Shown one piece after another: positions 15,090-24,022 of a stretch of DNA of 37,062 bases; within the stretch, counting starts at the first letter, position 1; every line of letters begins with the position of its first letter. The notes under the pieces are model-generated. The model was not told the origin of the DNA. It was given only the letters and a program-made list of their open reading frames with translations, and made no database searches. The DNA is taken from positions 1 through 37,062 of the IMG/VR virus record IMGVR_UViG_3300017971_000155; one strand, 5' to 3'. This DNA comes from a virus. A program made the position numbers and the translations under genes.

Positions 15090-16046
15090 CTAAAACGCCA
15101 CCCATAAGTCATCATCATCAATGAACTGCGTATCATCTATGGCAATGTGTTTTACATCATCATCCACTTGAGCAAATACGCCAACAAGCTCATCACGCAT
15201 TGAAAGCAGCTCTTGCGAGCCCTCACCACTATCCGCACTAGAATCACGCTTAAAAGCTTTCCAATTAGAATATTGAATCAAATACCGCTCACAGGTGTCA
15301 GGCAGATCTGAGACATTAGTGGCATTGTAGCCTCTCACCACATAAAAGCCATTTTCAGCCGTCTCGCCCTCACGGTAAGTAAAGCCACTTTCTACCGTCA
15401 CCACACCAGTATTAGGATCAATGTCGGTAAACTCAATGCGGCTCATGGTTTGAACGCCCTTGCGATCAACTATGCACATATAGGCATCTTTTAAAAGCTC
15501 ATCACGCTGAAAGTCAGATGTGGTGTCCAAAGTCAAACTTGTGATCTGCCTGGTATTTGTATCAAGCGTGATGGCCGATATCTGCGCTCTACGCACGTCA
15601 AGCTCAGGCAGCTTTCTCACATAGTTAATTGTGAGCCCATTAGCCACAAATGACCTTGGGATGGGGCTCAGCAAAATCTCCCCGGTGCGCCTGATGTAAA
15701 GTGCTGGCACGTTAGAGCGATCAAAGATCCTTTCTGTCAGCGTGCCTGATCTTAAGCGCCTATTATCCCGGCTCTTACCTGTGTCTGAATACCAGACATT
15801 GGTGATCCGGTTATCAAGAAAGATGTCATCGGGTAGAGCATAGGCCTCTTGGCCACTTACCACATCTTGCAGGTCCTCAGCAATGAACACATTTTGATGC
15901 TGCCGGGCTATGGCTGATTGCATATCCTTTTGAGCGTCATTGAGAAAGTCTACAAATTCTTGATCCTGAATGCCTGTAGTCTCTGTGAATTCCTCATTCT
16001 CAGTCTCACGCCTAACTCTCTCAATTTGCAGCTCTACTCTTTGCAT
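15090..16046 (-). CDS. Head-to-tail adaptor protein
   Basis: A 318-residue protein. The N-terminal helix pattern FVDFLNDAQKDMQSAIARQH (30-49) followed by GQEAYALPDDIFLDNRITNVWY is characteristic of portal-attached adaptors in podoviruses (P22 gp4, SU10-type). A central beta region follows, then a C-terminal helix and an acidic tail with runs of Asp. It directly precedes the nozzle gene with no gap, the usual adaptor-nozzle order. It should form the ring between portal and nozzle. Confidence 0.65.
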   Translation of the reverse strand: MQRVELQIERVRRETENEEFTETTGIQDQEFVDFLNDAQKDMQSAIARQHQNVFIAEDLQDVVSGQEAYALPDDIFLDNRITNVWYSDTGKSRDNRRLRSGTLTERIFDRSNVPALYIRRTGEILLSPIPRSFVANGLTINYVRKLPELDVRRAQISAITLDTNTRQITSLTLDTTSDFQRDELLKDAYMCIVDRKGVQTMSRIEFTDIDPNTGVVTVESGFTYREGETAENGFYVVRGYNATNVSDLPDTCERYLIQYSNWKAFKRDSSADSGEGSQELLSMRDELVGVFAQVDDDVKHIAIDDTQFIDDDDLWVAF

Positions 16047-16050
16047 ATCT

Positions 16051-16269
16051 CTACCTTAAAGCCGCGCCAAAGCCGCTCATCATCTGGCCTATGGCTTGCT
16101 GTGAGCCTTGCTGCAATTGTTGAGCTGCGGCCTTTTTCATCTCAGCCTCTTTACCCAAGGCTTGTAAAACTCGCTGCCTGCGGGCTTGCTCAGCCTGCGC
16201 TTTGCTTGAAAGTAAGCCGCCAACTAACTGGCCGCCTGCCGTGATTCCTGCACTAATAGGATCAACCAT
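16051..16269 (-). CDS. Small Gly-zipper/helical protein, probable internal virion protein
   Basis: A 72-residue protein. Residues about 4-21 are Gly/Ala-rich and hydrophobic (ISAGITAGGQLVGGLL). A charged Gln/Lys/Ala-rich helix and a hydrophobic end follow. The composition is a miniature of the ejection proteins further downstream. It lies four bases before the adaptor gene, behind a GGGGAG ribosome-binding sequence. The function is not recognised. Confidence 0.6.
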   Translation of the reverse strand: MVDPISAGITAGGQLVGGLLSSKAQAEQARRQRVLQALGKEAEMKKAAAQQLQQGSQQAIGQMMSGFGAALR

Positions 16270-16284
16270 ACTACTCCCCTTTTC

Positions 16285-16803
16285 TTATCCAATGTTAAGC
16301 TGCCACCTACCAATAAAGTCAGTGCCATCATAATCAAGGTAAACCACATCAACCCAAGAGTTTTCACTGTATTGGCTGGGCTCTTCACCTTGAGGCCATT
16401 TTACACTAGCTGGCCAAGTGATGGTGCGCTTTGTTGCGTGCTGCAAAACCTTTATCCTGTAATCGGCTCCCTCAATGGGATTATTTAGCGTCAATGTCAC
16501 ATCGCCTGTGGTCACTGTCAGATCTAAGATCACCTTGCCACCCAGATCAAAGTCTATGGTTTCAGTAGTGCCAGCAGGCTGCAAAGTCTGCTGCCAAGGG
16601 CCTACGTTTTTCTCTAGCTGATCTTTGCCGATTGAATTGTCATTAAGGCTTGAGCCTGTGAGCTTGTTGCCATCGCCGCTGCCAGTGTGCTGGTGATCAT
16701 TGATCTTTTTCCAGGTGCTGTTTTTCAGCACTGTGCCCCAGTTTGTCGTGGAATTCGTGGGCAGAACTAACTCTAGCCCACCTGTCAGCGTCTCATATGG
16801 CAT
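16285..16803 (-). CDS. Fibre- or spike-like protein with HxH motif
   Basis: A 172-residue protein. The N-terminal part has KINDHQHTGSGDGNKL followed by an SLNDNSI segment. Such His-x-His sequences occur in trimeric phage fibres, where they bind metal or start a trimer. The C-terminal half is beta-rich (alternating strands with Trp and Tyr). Its neighbours are also fibre-like. The exact place on the particle cannot be told. Confidence 0.6.
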   Translation of the reverse strand: MPYETLTGGLELVLPTNSTTNWGTVLKNSTWKKINDHQHTGSGDGNKLTGSSLNDNSIGKDQLEKNVGPWQQTLQPAGTTETIDFDLGGKVILDLTVTTGDVTLTLNNPIEGADYRIKVLQHATKRTITWPASVKWPQGEEPSQYSENSWVDVVYLDYDGTDFIGRWQLNIG

Positions 16804-16805
16804 CT

Positions 16806-17324
16806 TTAAACCTCACTAGCCAAGTAAGCCGTAAGCTTATCAATGATGTCCTGTTTTTCAGGCACAGTATAATAAGCTGTTAAGTCAGTTGCTGTAAGTA
16901 AATCCCTTGCAGTCTCGATGTAACCATCAGTCAAAAGAGCTGAGAGCTGCTGAATGCTAGCATCGGACTGATAAGTAGACCACGCAGCTGCATCCCAGCC
17001 CTTAGAATCATTGATAATTGCCACCCTGGCTTTGATCTCTATTCCGTAAGCTATTCTTGCGATCTTTTTCTCTAAAAGATCGGATGCAGCAGCGGCAACA
17101 TCTTTTGCGGCAATATCCGCATCTTTTGCCGCCTGATCTAAGCTAAAAGCGTAGTCAGTAACGGCAGGATCATACTCGTTAGGCGACTTTGTAACAATAA
17201 GATAGGGCTCGTCCTCAACAGACCAGCCATCTGGCAAAACACCTACGGATTGTGCCGGAGCAAAACCTTCCGCCCCAACAATTGCATAAGTATCTGGTGC
17301 AGTCTCTAATACGTGTAATTGCAT
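16806..17324 (-). CDS. Unknown protein beside a fibre gene, possible fibre accessory or chaperone
   Basis: A 172-residue protein. The N-terminal 55 residues look like a small beta domain. Residues about 60-95 are an Ala/Asp/Lys-rich helix, and the rest is helical. It starts on the stop codon of the 702-residue fibre-like gene (TAATG). Many phages place a fibre assembly protein just after a fibre gene, which fits the position, but I see no confirming motif. Confidence 0.5.
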   Translation of the reverse strand: MQLHVLETAPDTYAIVGAEGFAPAQSVGVLPDGWSVEDEPYLIVTKSPNEYDPAVTDYAFSLDQAAKDADIAAKDVAAAASDLLEKKIARIAYGIEIKARVAIINDSKGWDAAAWSTYQSDASIQQLSALLTDGYIETARDLLTATDLTAYYTVPEKQDIIDKLTAYLASEV

Positions 17325-19432
17325 TATGCTTTCCTTTCTGCTGTGAGATAAGCCGTCACTCTAGCATTGGCAAAAGTGCCAGCACCTACAAAAGCGACTA
17401 AATACACTGTGGCTGGCTCTGTTAATTCTACTAAAACAGATCCTGTAGAAAGCCGTCTAGATGATCCAAAGTTGCTAGCCCCACTGATAACAGTTTGAAC
17501 TAAACCATCGTCATAAGCTGATGATAGCACCGTAAGCCCTGAAATTGTGTTTAAGTCTGTAGGCGTGCCATTTGAGGCCGACCATCTCACGCCACAGTTA
17601 TCGTAAGACGGTGATGATCCACTGTTACCAAAATCAATCTGGCTAGGCTTAAGCTCCCAAGTGCCAGGGCTTAAATTTAAGGAATTACCAGTCATTGTGA
17701 GCCATGTATTGTCTGCTGCTGGTGTAGCCACACTACTTATAGCGGATTTAATCTCTTTAGTGCCGTAGACTGAAAATGTGTTGAAGTCTGGCAGCTCGGC
17801 AAGGCTCATTGTAATTGCACTAATAGTAGCATCTGAGCTATTTTGCCCGATCTCTAATGTGTCACCTTTGTTTAGGTCTAGAATGATAGAGCCCGAGGCA
17901 TCTAGCCTGCCTGTGTGGGCTACAGTTGCTCTGTCCGCAGCAACTAATACCCATGAACCACCATTTACTCTGTAGGCCACATTAAAATTATCACTCGGGC
18001 TGTTCCAAGCGATACTATCAGTTAGCCCAATAAGAGATAAGAGATAGCGGCCTGATCTTGGGATAGTAATATCATCAGCCGTTGCATCAACAATATTCAA
18101 ATTGTCTACGTTAACAGTGTTGAAAGTGGCTTTGCCAATTGTCACTGCTGACGTGACGTTCATTGAGGCCTGCACTTGAGCTGTTGTTAAGTTAGCCTCA
18201 GTAGTGCTCAAGGCCGCTGATGCTGCCCAGCCCTCGATGGGTACTTTGAAAGTTAAGGTAATGATATCAGTATTTGCCCAAGTAAATGGCGTTGTGGCAT
18301 TGATACCTGTTTTTACTACATCACTGCCAGATGTCTGCAAAGTGTTTAATACGAGCTTATTTGTAGCATTGTAGCCTAATACACCAGTATGAGAAGCTGT
18401 ACCATTGTCTACCAACTGACAATCACCCAAAACTGTCGTAGAGCCAAATGCTGACAATGCTACATTAGTATCTATCAGCTCCCCATCGGGTATCTCAAAA
18501 GTGATACCGCCTGTTATAGCCGTTGTAGAGCCTAAAGTTAATGAGGCGTACCCCATCATAAACTGGCCCTCACGCCAGTAGCTGCCATCCACTGTACCGT
18601 TACCAAGAGTAACTCCATCAGGAAAATTGGGCGTGAATGGTTGAGGCTTTTTCACTATCGCGCCAGGCACTGTTACATCGGGACTGACCGATACTGAGTC
18701 TAAAAGTATGTTGAAATTACCAGTGCTTGTAGTGGCGTAATGCAAAATTAGCCTGTAATCAGATGCTCCGGCGACGGTCTCAAATGAGCCAATAAACCTT
18801 GATACATCGCCAATTGAAGTTAGCACTTCGCCATTATTGTCGTTTTCAACAACGCCTAGCAAAGTGGAATTGGTCACATCATAAATGTAAACAACTATGT
18901 CACCATTAACCATGGCGTTGCCGTTTTGATATTCAAAGGAAACTGTCAGCCTTTTTGATCTGTCATAGTCAGCGCGATCAACTGAAAAGTCATAGCTCAG
19001 GCCCTGACCTTGAACATTTACAGCGCCACCTTTTGCGAGGTTACCGTAAGCCGAGCCGCGTATTATTTGCCCTGCTGTTCGAGAAAAAGTCACTGTGGGA
19101 GAGCCGCCAGTGCCGTCAACAGGCACGGCCACAGCTCCATCATCGTAAACAACCCACCCATCTGTACCAGTCTCAAAGTCTGGATTCAAAATGTAATTTA
19201 TTCCGCCGGCCCCTGAGCCACTACCATCTAGCTCCCAATTGGTGCTAGATCCGTTATCTAACTTTCGATACCAATCGCCACTATCTGTTTTTATATATTT
19301 GGATCCGAGTGGGGCATCTTTTGCCACCGATGTGGGATCATCAGTGCCTGTAAGAATCTTGTGGGCGTCATTGAGATTGAGCGAACTTTTGAGTGCTTTG
19401 ATCTCCGGGCCTGAAAATATAGTTGCTGGCAT
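17324..19432 (-). CDS. Large fibre-like protein, candidate receptor binder
   Basis: A 702-residue protein, Ser/Thr/Asn/Gly-rich and mainly beta. Residues about 40-70 hold a module (DAPLGSKYIKTDSGDWYRKL then NWEL) shared with the gene at 22850-24019. Residues about 78-250 begin NYILNPDFETGTDGW, the entrance of CBM4/9-like carbohydrate-binding jelly rolls. Two further beta regions follow, each with collar-like strands. Composition suggests a trimeric adhesin. Carbohydrate binding is inferred from the jelly-roll-like start. Confidence 0.65.
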   Translation of the reverse strand: MPATIFSGPEIKALKSSLNLNDAHKILTGTDDPTSVAKDAPLGSKYIKTDSGDWYRKLDNGSSTNWELDGSGSGAGGINYILNPDFETGTDGWVVYDDGAVAVPVDGTGGSPTVTFSRTAGQIIRGSAYGNLAKGGAVNVQGQGLSYDFSVDRADYDRSKRLTVSFEYQNGNAMVNGDIVVYIYDVTNSTLLGVVENDNNGEVLTSIGDVSRFIGSFETVAGASDYRLILHYATTSTGNFNILLDSVSVSPDVTVPGAIVKKPQPFTPNFPDGVTLGNGTVDGSYWREGQFMMGYASLTLGSTTAITGGITFEIPDGELIDTNVALSAFGSTTVLGDCQLVDNGTASHTGVLGYNATNKLVLNTLQTSGSDVVKTGINATTPFTWANTDIITLTFKVPIEGWAASAALSTTEANLTTAQVQASMNVTSAVTIGKATFNTVNVDNLNIVDATADDITIPRSGRYLLSLIGLTDSIAWNSPSDNFNVAYRVNGGSWVLVAADRATVAHTGRLDASGSIILDLNKGDTLEIGQNSSDATISAITMSLAELPDFNTFSVYGTKEIKSAISSVATPAADNTWLTMTGNSLNLSPGTWELKPSQIDFGNSGSSPSYDNCGVRWSASNGTPTDLNTISGLTVLSSAYDDGLVQTVISGASNFGSSRRLSTGSVLVELTEPATVYLVAFVGAGTFANARVTAYLTAERKA

Positions 19433-19458
19433 TTAAGTAATCTCCCTAGATTAGTACC

Positions 19459-21018
19459 TTAGCCAAGGTAGTTAATTGCCAAGCTGCCTACCGTGGCAGC
19501 ACTTGTGGAATCCACTCGGCGCACGCTGATGCGAGTGCCTGAGCTAACTTCTATTTTAATTGGCTGATCATTACCAGGCCCGACTAATGCCACTCGCACT
19601 TCGCTGGCAGCCGCCCCGGTCATAAGCTCTAAAAATACGCCTGTGGTATCAAATACCTGCACTTCTTTTATGTCAGAGCCTGTTGATGCAATAAGCTCAA
19701 GCGGTGCCGTAGCACTCCCCGGAATATTAGTGCTTGAGGCATCTGTGTAAGTGGTCGCAAAAACAGAGGCTGGATCCACTATCACAGTGATGTTTTCTAA
19801 GGCCGCAAGCGTCTCATCAGTCAAATGCACGCGCCTGGTGTTAGCACTTACAGCCCCTGCGCCTTTATCAAGCCCTGTCACCTCAGTTTCAAGGCTTGAA
19901 AGTGTGGTTTCTGTTGCTGCACCTGTAGGCAATGCACTAGAGGCTATTGTCACGTTTCCGGTATCACAAGCCGTGACCTTACCATCTAAGGTGGCCAAAG
20001 TGGCCTCAGTCGCAGCCCCTGTGGGCAAAGCACTAGAGGCGATAGTCACGTTGCCGGTGTCACAAGCTGTCACCTTGCCATCAAGGCTTGTGGTGTCGCC
20101 TGCAATGGTGCCTAAAGTGGCCTCTGTGGCAGCACCTGAGGGCAGTGGCAGGCTTGCTGCACTTACAGGCACTGTCTGGTCAGATGCGATGTTTACAGGC
20201 ACTGAGGCGGCAGTAACAGCCGCTCCCAACGCAGGCGTCTTACCGTCAATGGATGTTGTATCACCTGCAATGGTGCCAAGCTTTGTATCAGCCGCTGCCA
20301 AAGTGGTCTCTGTGGCCACCTTGGTGTCAATTGATGCTAAAGTGGTTTCTGTGGCTACCTTGCCATCAATGGAGCTGAGGCTAGCTTGAGCCGTGGCATC
20401 TGCCACTGTGGCCTCACCAGAGCCATTCATTGCCAGCAAATTGGTGCCATCACCTACTCGGATTGAATCGAAATTCGCCCCGACATGGGATGACTGCACA
20501 TTTAAATCACCGGCTGTGATGTTCACATCACCTGTCACACCTGTGAGCTTTACTGGCAATGGAGCATTGTTGGCTGGTGTTACGGTATCCTCTGTCACCA
20601 CTTGATTAGAGCCATCAAGCACAAAGGTATTCACTGAGCTAAAGCCACCACCTGATGAAAGTGTTAATGAGACTGGCCGCAAGATAGCAAAAGCATCACC
20701 AGCACCAGGGGCCACACTTAAAGTCTGGCCAAGCGTTATGGTGTCTGTAGTGACGGCTGTTACATCATACTCCCCAGTATCTACTAAAGCACCACTTGTA
20801 AACCGAATGCGATCACCCACTAGCAAAGAATGAGCTGTGGCGGTAATTGTGCTGGTCGTTGATCCGGCCTCGGCTGCATCAGATCCGGCCACAAATACCG
20901 TAGAAACGTCTCTCACATCGAGAGCGTATTTTTGCGGGCCTGTTGGGCTAACAGTAGTGTGCTGAGCCGTTAGGCGATCCTCTTTAAGTGTGCTTGAATA
21001 TCCCTTTGGAGTTGGCAT
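19459..21018 (-). CDS. Repetitive fibre-like virion protein
   Basis: A 519-residue protein. The N-terminus has PKGYSSTLKEDRLTA and KYALDV, an entrance also seen in simpler form in the 144-residue protein at 24364-24798. Residues about 210-385 carry many short copies of ATE(T/A)TLxxIDxK, with one 32-residue unit duplicated in tandem (see the repeat). The last 130 residues form a Thr/Val-rich beta domain. Repeats of this sort form long triple-helical or beta shafts. It is probably a fibre or decoration of head or tail. It starts behind GGGGAG. Confidence 0.65.
   Translation of the reverse strand: MPTPKGYSSTLKEDRLTAQHTTVSPTGPQKYALDVRDVSTVFVAGSDAAEAGSTTSTITATAHSLLVGDRIRFTSGALVDTGEYDVTAVTTDTITLGQTLSVAPGAGDAFAILRPVSLTLSSGGGFSSVNTFVLDGSNQVVTEDTVTPANNAPLPVKLTGVTGDVNITAGDLNVQSSHVGANFDSIRVGDGTNLLAMNGSGEATVADATAQASLSSIDGKVATETTLASIDTKVATETTLAAADTKLGTIAGDTTSIDGKTPALGAAVTAASVPVNIASDQTVPVSAASLPLPSGAATEATLGTIAGDTTSLDGKVTACDTGNVTIASSALPTGAATEATLATLDGKVTACDTGNVTIASSALPTGAATETTLSSLETEVTGLDKGAGAVSANTRRVHLTDETLAALENITVIVDPASVFATTYTDASSTNIPGSATAPLELIASTGSDIKEVQVFDTTGVFLELMTGAAASEVRVALVGPGNDQPIKIEVSSGTRISVRRVDSTSAATVGSLAINYLG
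19898..20089 (-). repeat. Tandem 96-bp repeat inside the fibre gene
   Basis: Two diverged copies, offset by exactly 96 bases (for example GGCAATGCACTAGAGG at 19928 and GGCAAAGCACTAGAGG at 20024). They encode a 32-residue unit with TACDTGNVTIASSALPTGAA. The differences are mostly at third positions, so the copies have been kept by selection at protein level rather than being a fresh duplication. Confidence 0.85.
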
Positions 21019-21042
21019 AGTCTCTCCCCATCCTTTTTGGTG

Positions 21043-21056
21043 GTTCTACGTAGAAC
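21043..21056. promoter_or_regulatory. Perfect 14-bp palindrome between virion genes
   Basis: GTTCTACGTAGAAC lies in the 49-base gap between the repetitive fibre gene and the membrane protein gene. It is perfectly self-complementary and could be a protein site or a 5-bp hairpin, but it lacks a proper T-tract and so is a poor terminator. It does not match the four operator-like sites. Confidence 0.4.
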
Positions 21057-21067
21057 ATTTTAAGTAT

Positions 21068-21445
21068 TCACTTTTTCTGCCACGACCACAACTCATTTTG
21101 ATGCGGCTGATCCTCTAGCTCCACCGACAATAAACAGTGTTGGTCCTGGTCTGCTAACGTCTTAAAGATCCAATCCACAAAAGCTGCCATTGGCTTTACA
21201 AAATACTTAGGCTCACCACTTAACAAGGCGCGTCCTAAGCGACCACTGATAGATTCATCTGGATCACCTAAAAGTAACACATTAACTAATTGATCTAAGC
21301 TCAAGGCAAGATTGAAAGCGTATTGTTTAAAAGTGCGGCTAGTGGACATCACGCCAATTGACCAAAGGCATAGAGCGGCTAAAAGCCAGACAAAGATCAC
21401 AGGCACAGTCCAGGCTAGACCTAGTGGAATTAGTAAATATCTCAT
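21068..21445 (-). CDS. Conserved-type phage membrane protein of unknown function
   Basis: A 125-residue protein. The ATG at 21443-21445 overlaps the upstream stop by four bases. Residues about 3-32 are one or two closely spaced hydrophobic segments. The middle has LSLDQLVNVLLLGDPDESISGRLGRAL. From memory, a phage and prophage membrane family has a very similar LDQLxNxLxGGDPDExISxRxG motif followed by a Trp region and an HC pair, as here (DQHC). The function of that family is not known to me. A holin role is possible, given one or two N-terminal membrane segments, but its place among fibre genes is odd for that. Confidence 0.7.
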   Translation of the reverse strand: MRYLLIPLGLAWTVPVIFVWLLAALCLWSIGVMSTSRTFKQYAFNLALSLDQLVNVLLLGDPDESISGRLGRALLSGEPKYFVKPMAAFVDWIFKTLADQDQHCLLSVELEDQPHQNELWSWQKK

Positions 21446-22194
21446 GTTGCTGGCCCCGCTACCAGGCTCACAGAACAATGAGTGCCAGGCAACTCTAAAT
21501 CATTTTCTGTGAAAAACTTCATTTGCATGGCATAAGCACTGATCAAAACTATGGTATCAGTGTAATCAAATTGAACTGTATTGATGCCGCCACCTAAAGT
21601 GGTCTGGCTACCTGCTGGCGTGTGGTAGTGCTTGTTGCCTAGATCATAGATATCAAAAATTGTGGTGAATATCTTTGAGTCGGAATCCACCCGAGCGCCA
21701 CCTGCCATGATGTCTAAAAGAAACTTCTTGGCGTTATCGTTATTAAAAGCATCAATTACATCATGGGTAAACTGCACCTCGGCTTTAAACACCTTTAAAT
21801 CACCAAGACCTAAAGCCACACTGTCTAAAGCCCATGATGAGTCTGTGGGGCTTGACCATGTGGATGAATCGCAAAAGTTATGCGAGATGTAGGTTTTTGA
21901 ATTACCATCGGGCTTAGTGATGGCCACCTTGTTTAATCCGGCAGGTGTTTTTGTTGTTAAATCAATCTCTTTTGGGAAAGCCCCTTGTAAATGCATTGTG
22001 GCATCAGCAAGACTTAAATCATTTGAGCCATCGTTGTAAACTAAATCACCACTGGCAATGGCCGCTATTACATCATTTGACCTAGAATAAAGAGAGTATT
22101 TTGCTGCATCAATTATTAGCTCGCCATTTTCTGGTACAGTCTCCCCGGTGTCTGTAATAAAGAAAGCCGCGCCTGTTCGTTTAAGTTTTTTCAT
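21442..22194 (-). CDS. Unknown structural protein
   Basis: A 250-residue protein that starts ATGA-overlapped with the upstream gene and ends overlapped with the membrane protein gene. It is mixed alpha/beta with no signal or membrane segment. The N-terminus (MKKLKRTGAAFFITDTGETV) looks like a small beta domain, and the C-terminal part is Thr/Gly-rich (QTTLGGGINTVQFDY). It lies in the run of fibre-like genes, so a virion role is likely, but no family is recognised. Confidence 0.6.
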   Translation of the reverse strand: MKKLKRTGAAFFITDTGETVPENGELIIDAAKYSLYSRSNDVIAAIASGDLVYNDGSNDLSLADATMHLQGAFPKEIDLTTKTPAGLNKVAITKPDGNSKTYISHNFCDSSTWSSPTDSSWALDSVALGLGDLKVFKAEVQFTHDVIDAFNNDNAKKFLLDIMAGGARVDSDSKIFTTIFDIYDLGNKHYHTPAGSQTTLGGGINTVQFDYTDTIVLISAYAMQMKFFTENDLELPGTHCSVSLVAGPAT

Positions 22195-22850
22195 GTCGCG
22201 CTATCTCCGTTAATATTCAAAACCACTTTAGCGTTTTTAAGTGATATCTCTGTAAATATAGCAATCTCTGCATCAGTTGTAACAGACACATTCAAGTTAC
22301 CTATTTTATTAAATGCCTGATTGTTTAAAGTAGCAGTATAAATAGTTGTAAAAGTACCTGTACCAGCAGGGAATCTCTCTTGAACTAGTATATTACCAGT
22401 TCTAGTGTTTTCATTCCCAATAAAAATGTTTCTTATTGTGGCATTAGTAATTCCCACAGGGACGCCAACAATATTTGATTGCACGCCTTGGTTTGGCAAA
22501 TAAGAGTTTTGAGAAGTGTTACCACCGTCACCAAATATTTGCGTCTGAGATACCCCAGTGCCACCACCGCCTGCGAAGTTATCGAGCAAAAACTGTAAGT
22601 CTACAGTTTGAAGATCTTGGTCAACGGCAGTAATATCAGCGGCTCTTAACTGACGCCAGTCTGTATCTAAAGCACCAAATTTGTAATAAATCACATTGGT
22701 GTCTTGTCTAAAATACCAAGTGTTAATCGGAGCGGGGCCACTCGGTGCCCCACTCCCTGTAGTCACATAGAAAAGCACATTGCCATCATCATCCGATATT
22801 GCAAACCCATCCTCATCAAACTCATGTGCTTTGTCTATATTGATCGCCAT
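22191..22850 (-). CDS. Fibre-like structural protein
   Basis: A 219-residue protein. The first 80 residues end in TWYFRQDTNVIYYKFGALD followed by DWRQL. This is the same kind of module (strand, short loop, Tyr-rich strand, DW) that occurs near the N-termini of the proteins at 22850-24019 and 17324-19432. A Gly-rich hinge at about 93-98 is followed by a beta-rich C-terminal domain. The shared module suggests these proteins attach to the particle in the same way. Confidence 0.65.
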   Translation of the reverse strand: MAINIDKAHEFDEDGFAISDDDGNVLFYVTTGSGAPSGPAPINTWYFRQDTNVIYYKFGALDTDWRQLRAADITAVDQDLQTVDLQFLLDNFAGGGGTGVSQTQIFGDGGNTSQNSYLPNQGVQSNIVGVPVGITNATIRNIFIGNENTRTGNILVQERFPAGTGTFTTIYTATLNNQAFNKIGNLNVSVTTDAEIAIFTEISLKNAKVVLNINGDSAT

Positions 22851-24019
22851 TAGATATTAGTCACCTGCACTCTTCTAGCTCTTACAGTTACGCCAGCAGT
22901 AGAAGACGCAGCTCGCAAACGCATATTACCGCCAGAAATATCCACAGAGATAGATAGGTTGAAATTAGCACCTACTTTAAGTTTGGCATAAGTTGTATCA
23001 TCTACAACAGTGCCATTGTTTAAAGCATAAACCTCAAGTGCCTGCTTGTTAGCAGGTGTAGCTTCTTCGAAAGCCTCCACTAGCCACTTACAAGCTGAAA
23101 CGGTAGCCACAGGCACCTCATCAACACTTGCGGCAGTAGTGATGCCAGTCACTTCTAAGACTTTAATTTCCTCAAGCAGGTCTTCAATGCGCTGATAAAG
23201 AGACTTGGCATCTAAGTTATCAGCAAAAAGATCGCCTGTGAAAGTCCCGAAGTCAGTGGAGTTTTCTGCAACACCTGAAAGAGTGATTAGGTCATCTACG
23301 TTTTGATCAATCTCAGCTATTACAAGATCCTGAGCAGCATCATTACCGTCAAGCTTTTCAATAGCCTCTTGAACAGAGTCGCCAGCAGCTACAGTGCCAG
23401 CGGCAGCAGCATAAGCACCACTTAACACAATACCTGTCGCCACGGCCCAATCAACGTCAGCAACCTTAACCATAACCGAAGACGTTTTGATTAAGATGGC
23501 TTGGTTTTCTTGGCCTGATGGGTCAGGTAAGTTGTAACGCACTGAGAACATGTCATCAGGAGACATGGCAGGAGAGGCTACAGCTAGAGTAATGTTAGGT
23601 GAGGAAATGGCCGTCACTTCATAAAGTATCGCAGTACCATCAGCGTCACCTATGACATAATCGCCCACAGTAAAGTTGGCGTCAGTCAAACCATCATCGT
23701 TATCAGTCCAAGTTGATGGGTCTGTGTTACCTGCTGCAAGAGTGTCGTTAGTCGCCGCCCGCACATATTCAGGCCGCCAAACACCAATACTTGAGCTTGA
23801 CTCGTTTAGTTGCCAGTCTGCAGGTGCGCCAGCGTTAGCAATTTTCTGATAAAGCTCACCAGTACCTGAGCGCAGGTAGATAGAGCCAATAGGTGCATCG
23901 GATTGCTGGCCCGATGTACCATCAGGCACTGCCGTGCCAGAAATGATATACGCCTGAGCGTCTCCATTTTCTTCAAATACGCCAAAGCCTAATTCAGCGC
24001 CAAAAATCTCTCTTGCCAT
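22850..24019 (-). CDS. Fibre-like structural protein with shared attachment module
   Basis: A 389-residue protein. Residues about 40-72 carry DAPIGSIYLRSGTGELYQKI then DWQL, the shared module. A beta region follows, then a helical stretch about 215-280 (EAIEKLDGNDAAQDLVIAEI) of coiled-coil type. The C-terminal beta domain ends in RVQVTNI. The order module, shaft, tip-like domain is typical of short fibres. It overlaps the next gene by one base. Confidence 0.65.
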   Translation of the reverse strand: MAREIFGAELGFGVFEENGDAQAYIISGTAVPDGTSGQQSDAPIGSIYLRSGTGELYQKIANAGAPADWQLNESSSSIGVWRPEYVRAATNDTLAAGNTDPSTWTDNDDGLTDANFTVGDYVIGDADGTAILYEVTAISSPNITLAVASPAMSPDDMFSVRYNLPDPSGQENQAILIKTSSVMVKVADVDWAVATGIVLSGAYAAAAGTVAAGDSVQEAIEKLDGNDAAQDLVIAEIDQNVDDLITLSGVAENSTDFGTFTGDLFADNLDAKSLYQRIEDLLEEIKVLEVTGITTAASVDEVPVATVSACKWLVEAFEEATPANKQALEVYALNNGTVVDDTTYAKLKVGANFNLSISVDISGGNMRLRAASSTAGVTVRARRVQVTNI

Positions 24020-24022
24020 ATT

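Noticed and set aside
19751-20389. 212-codon plus-strand open frame opposite the repetitive fibre gene
   Set aside because: Its Val/Ala/Ser-rich sequence follows from the repeats on the other strand, it has no ribosome-binding sequence, and it lies wholly inside a well-supported gene.
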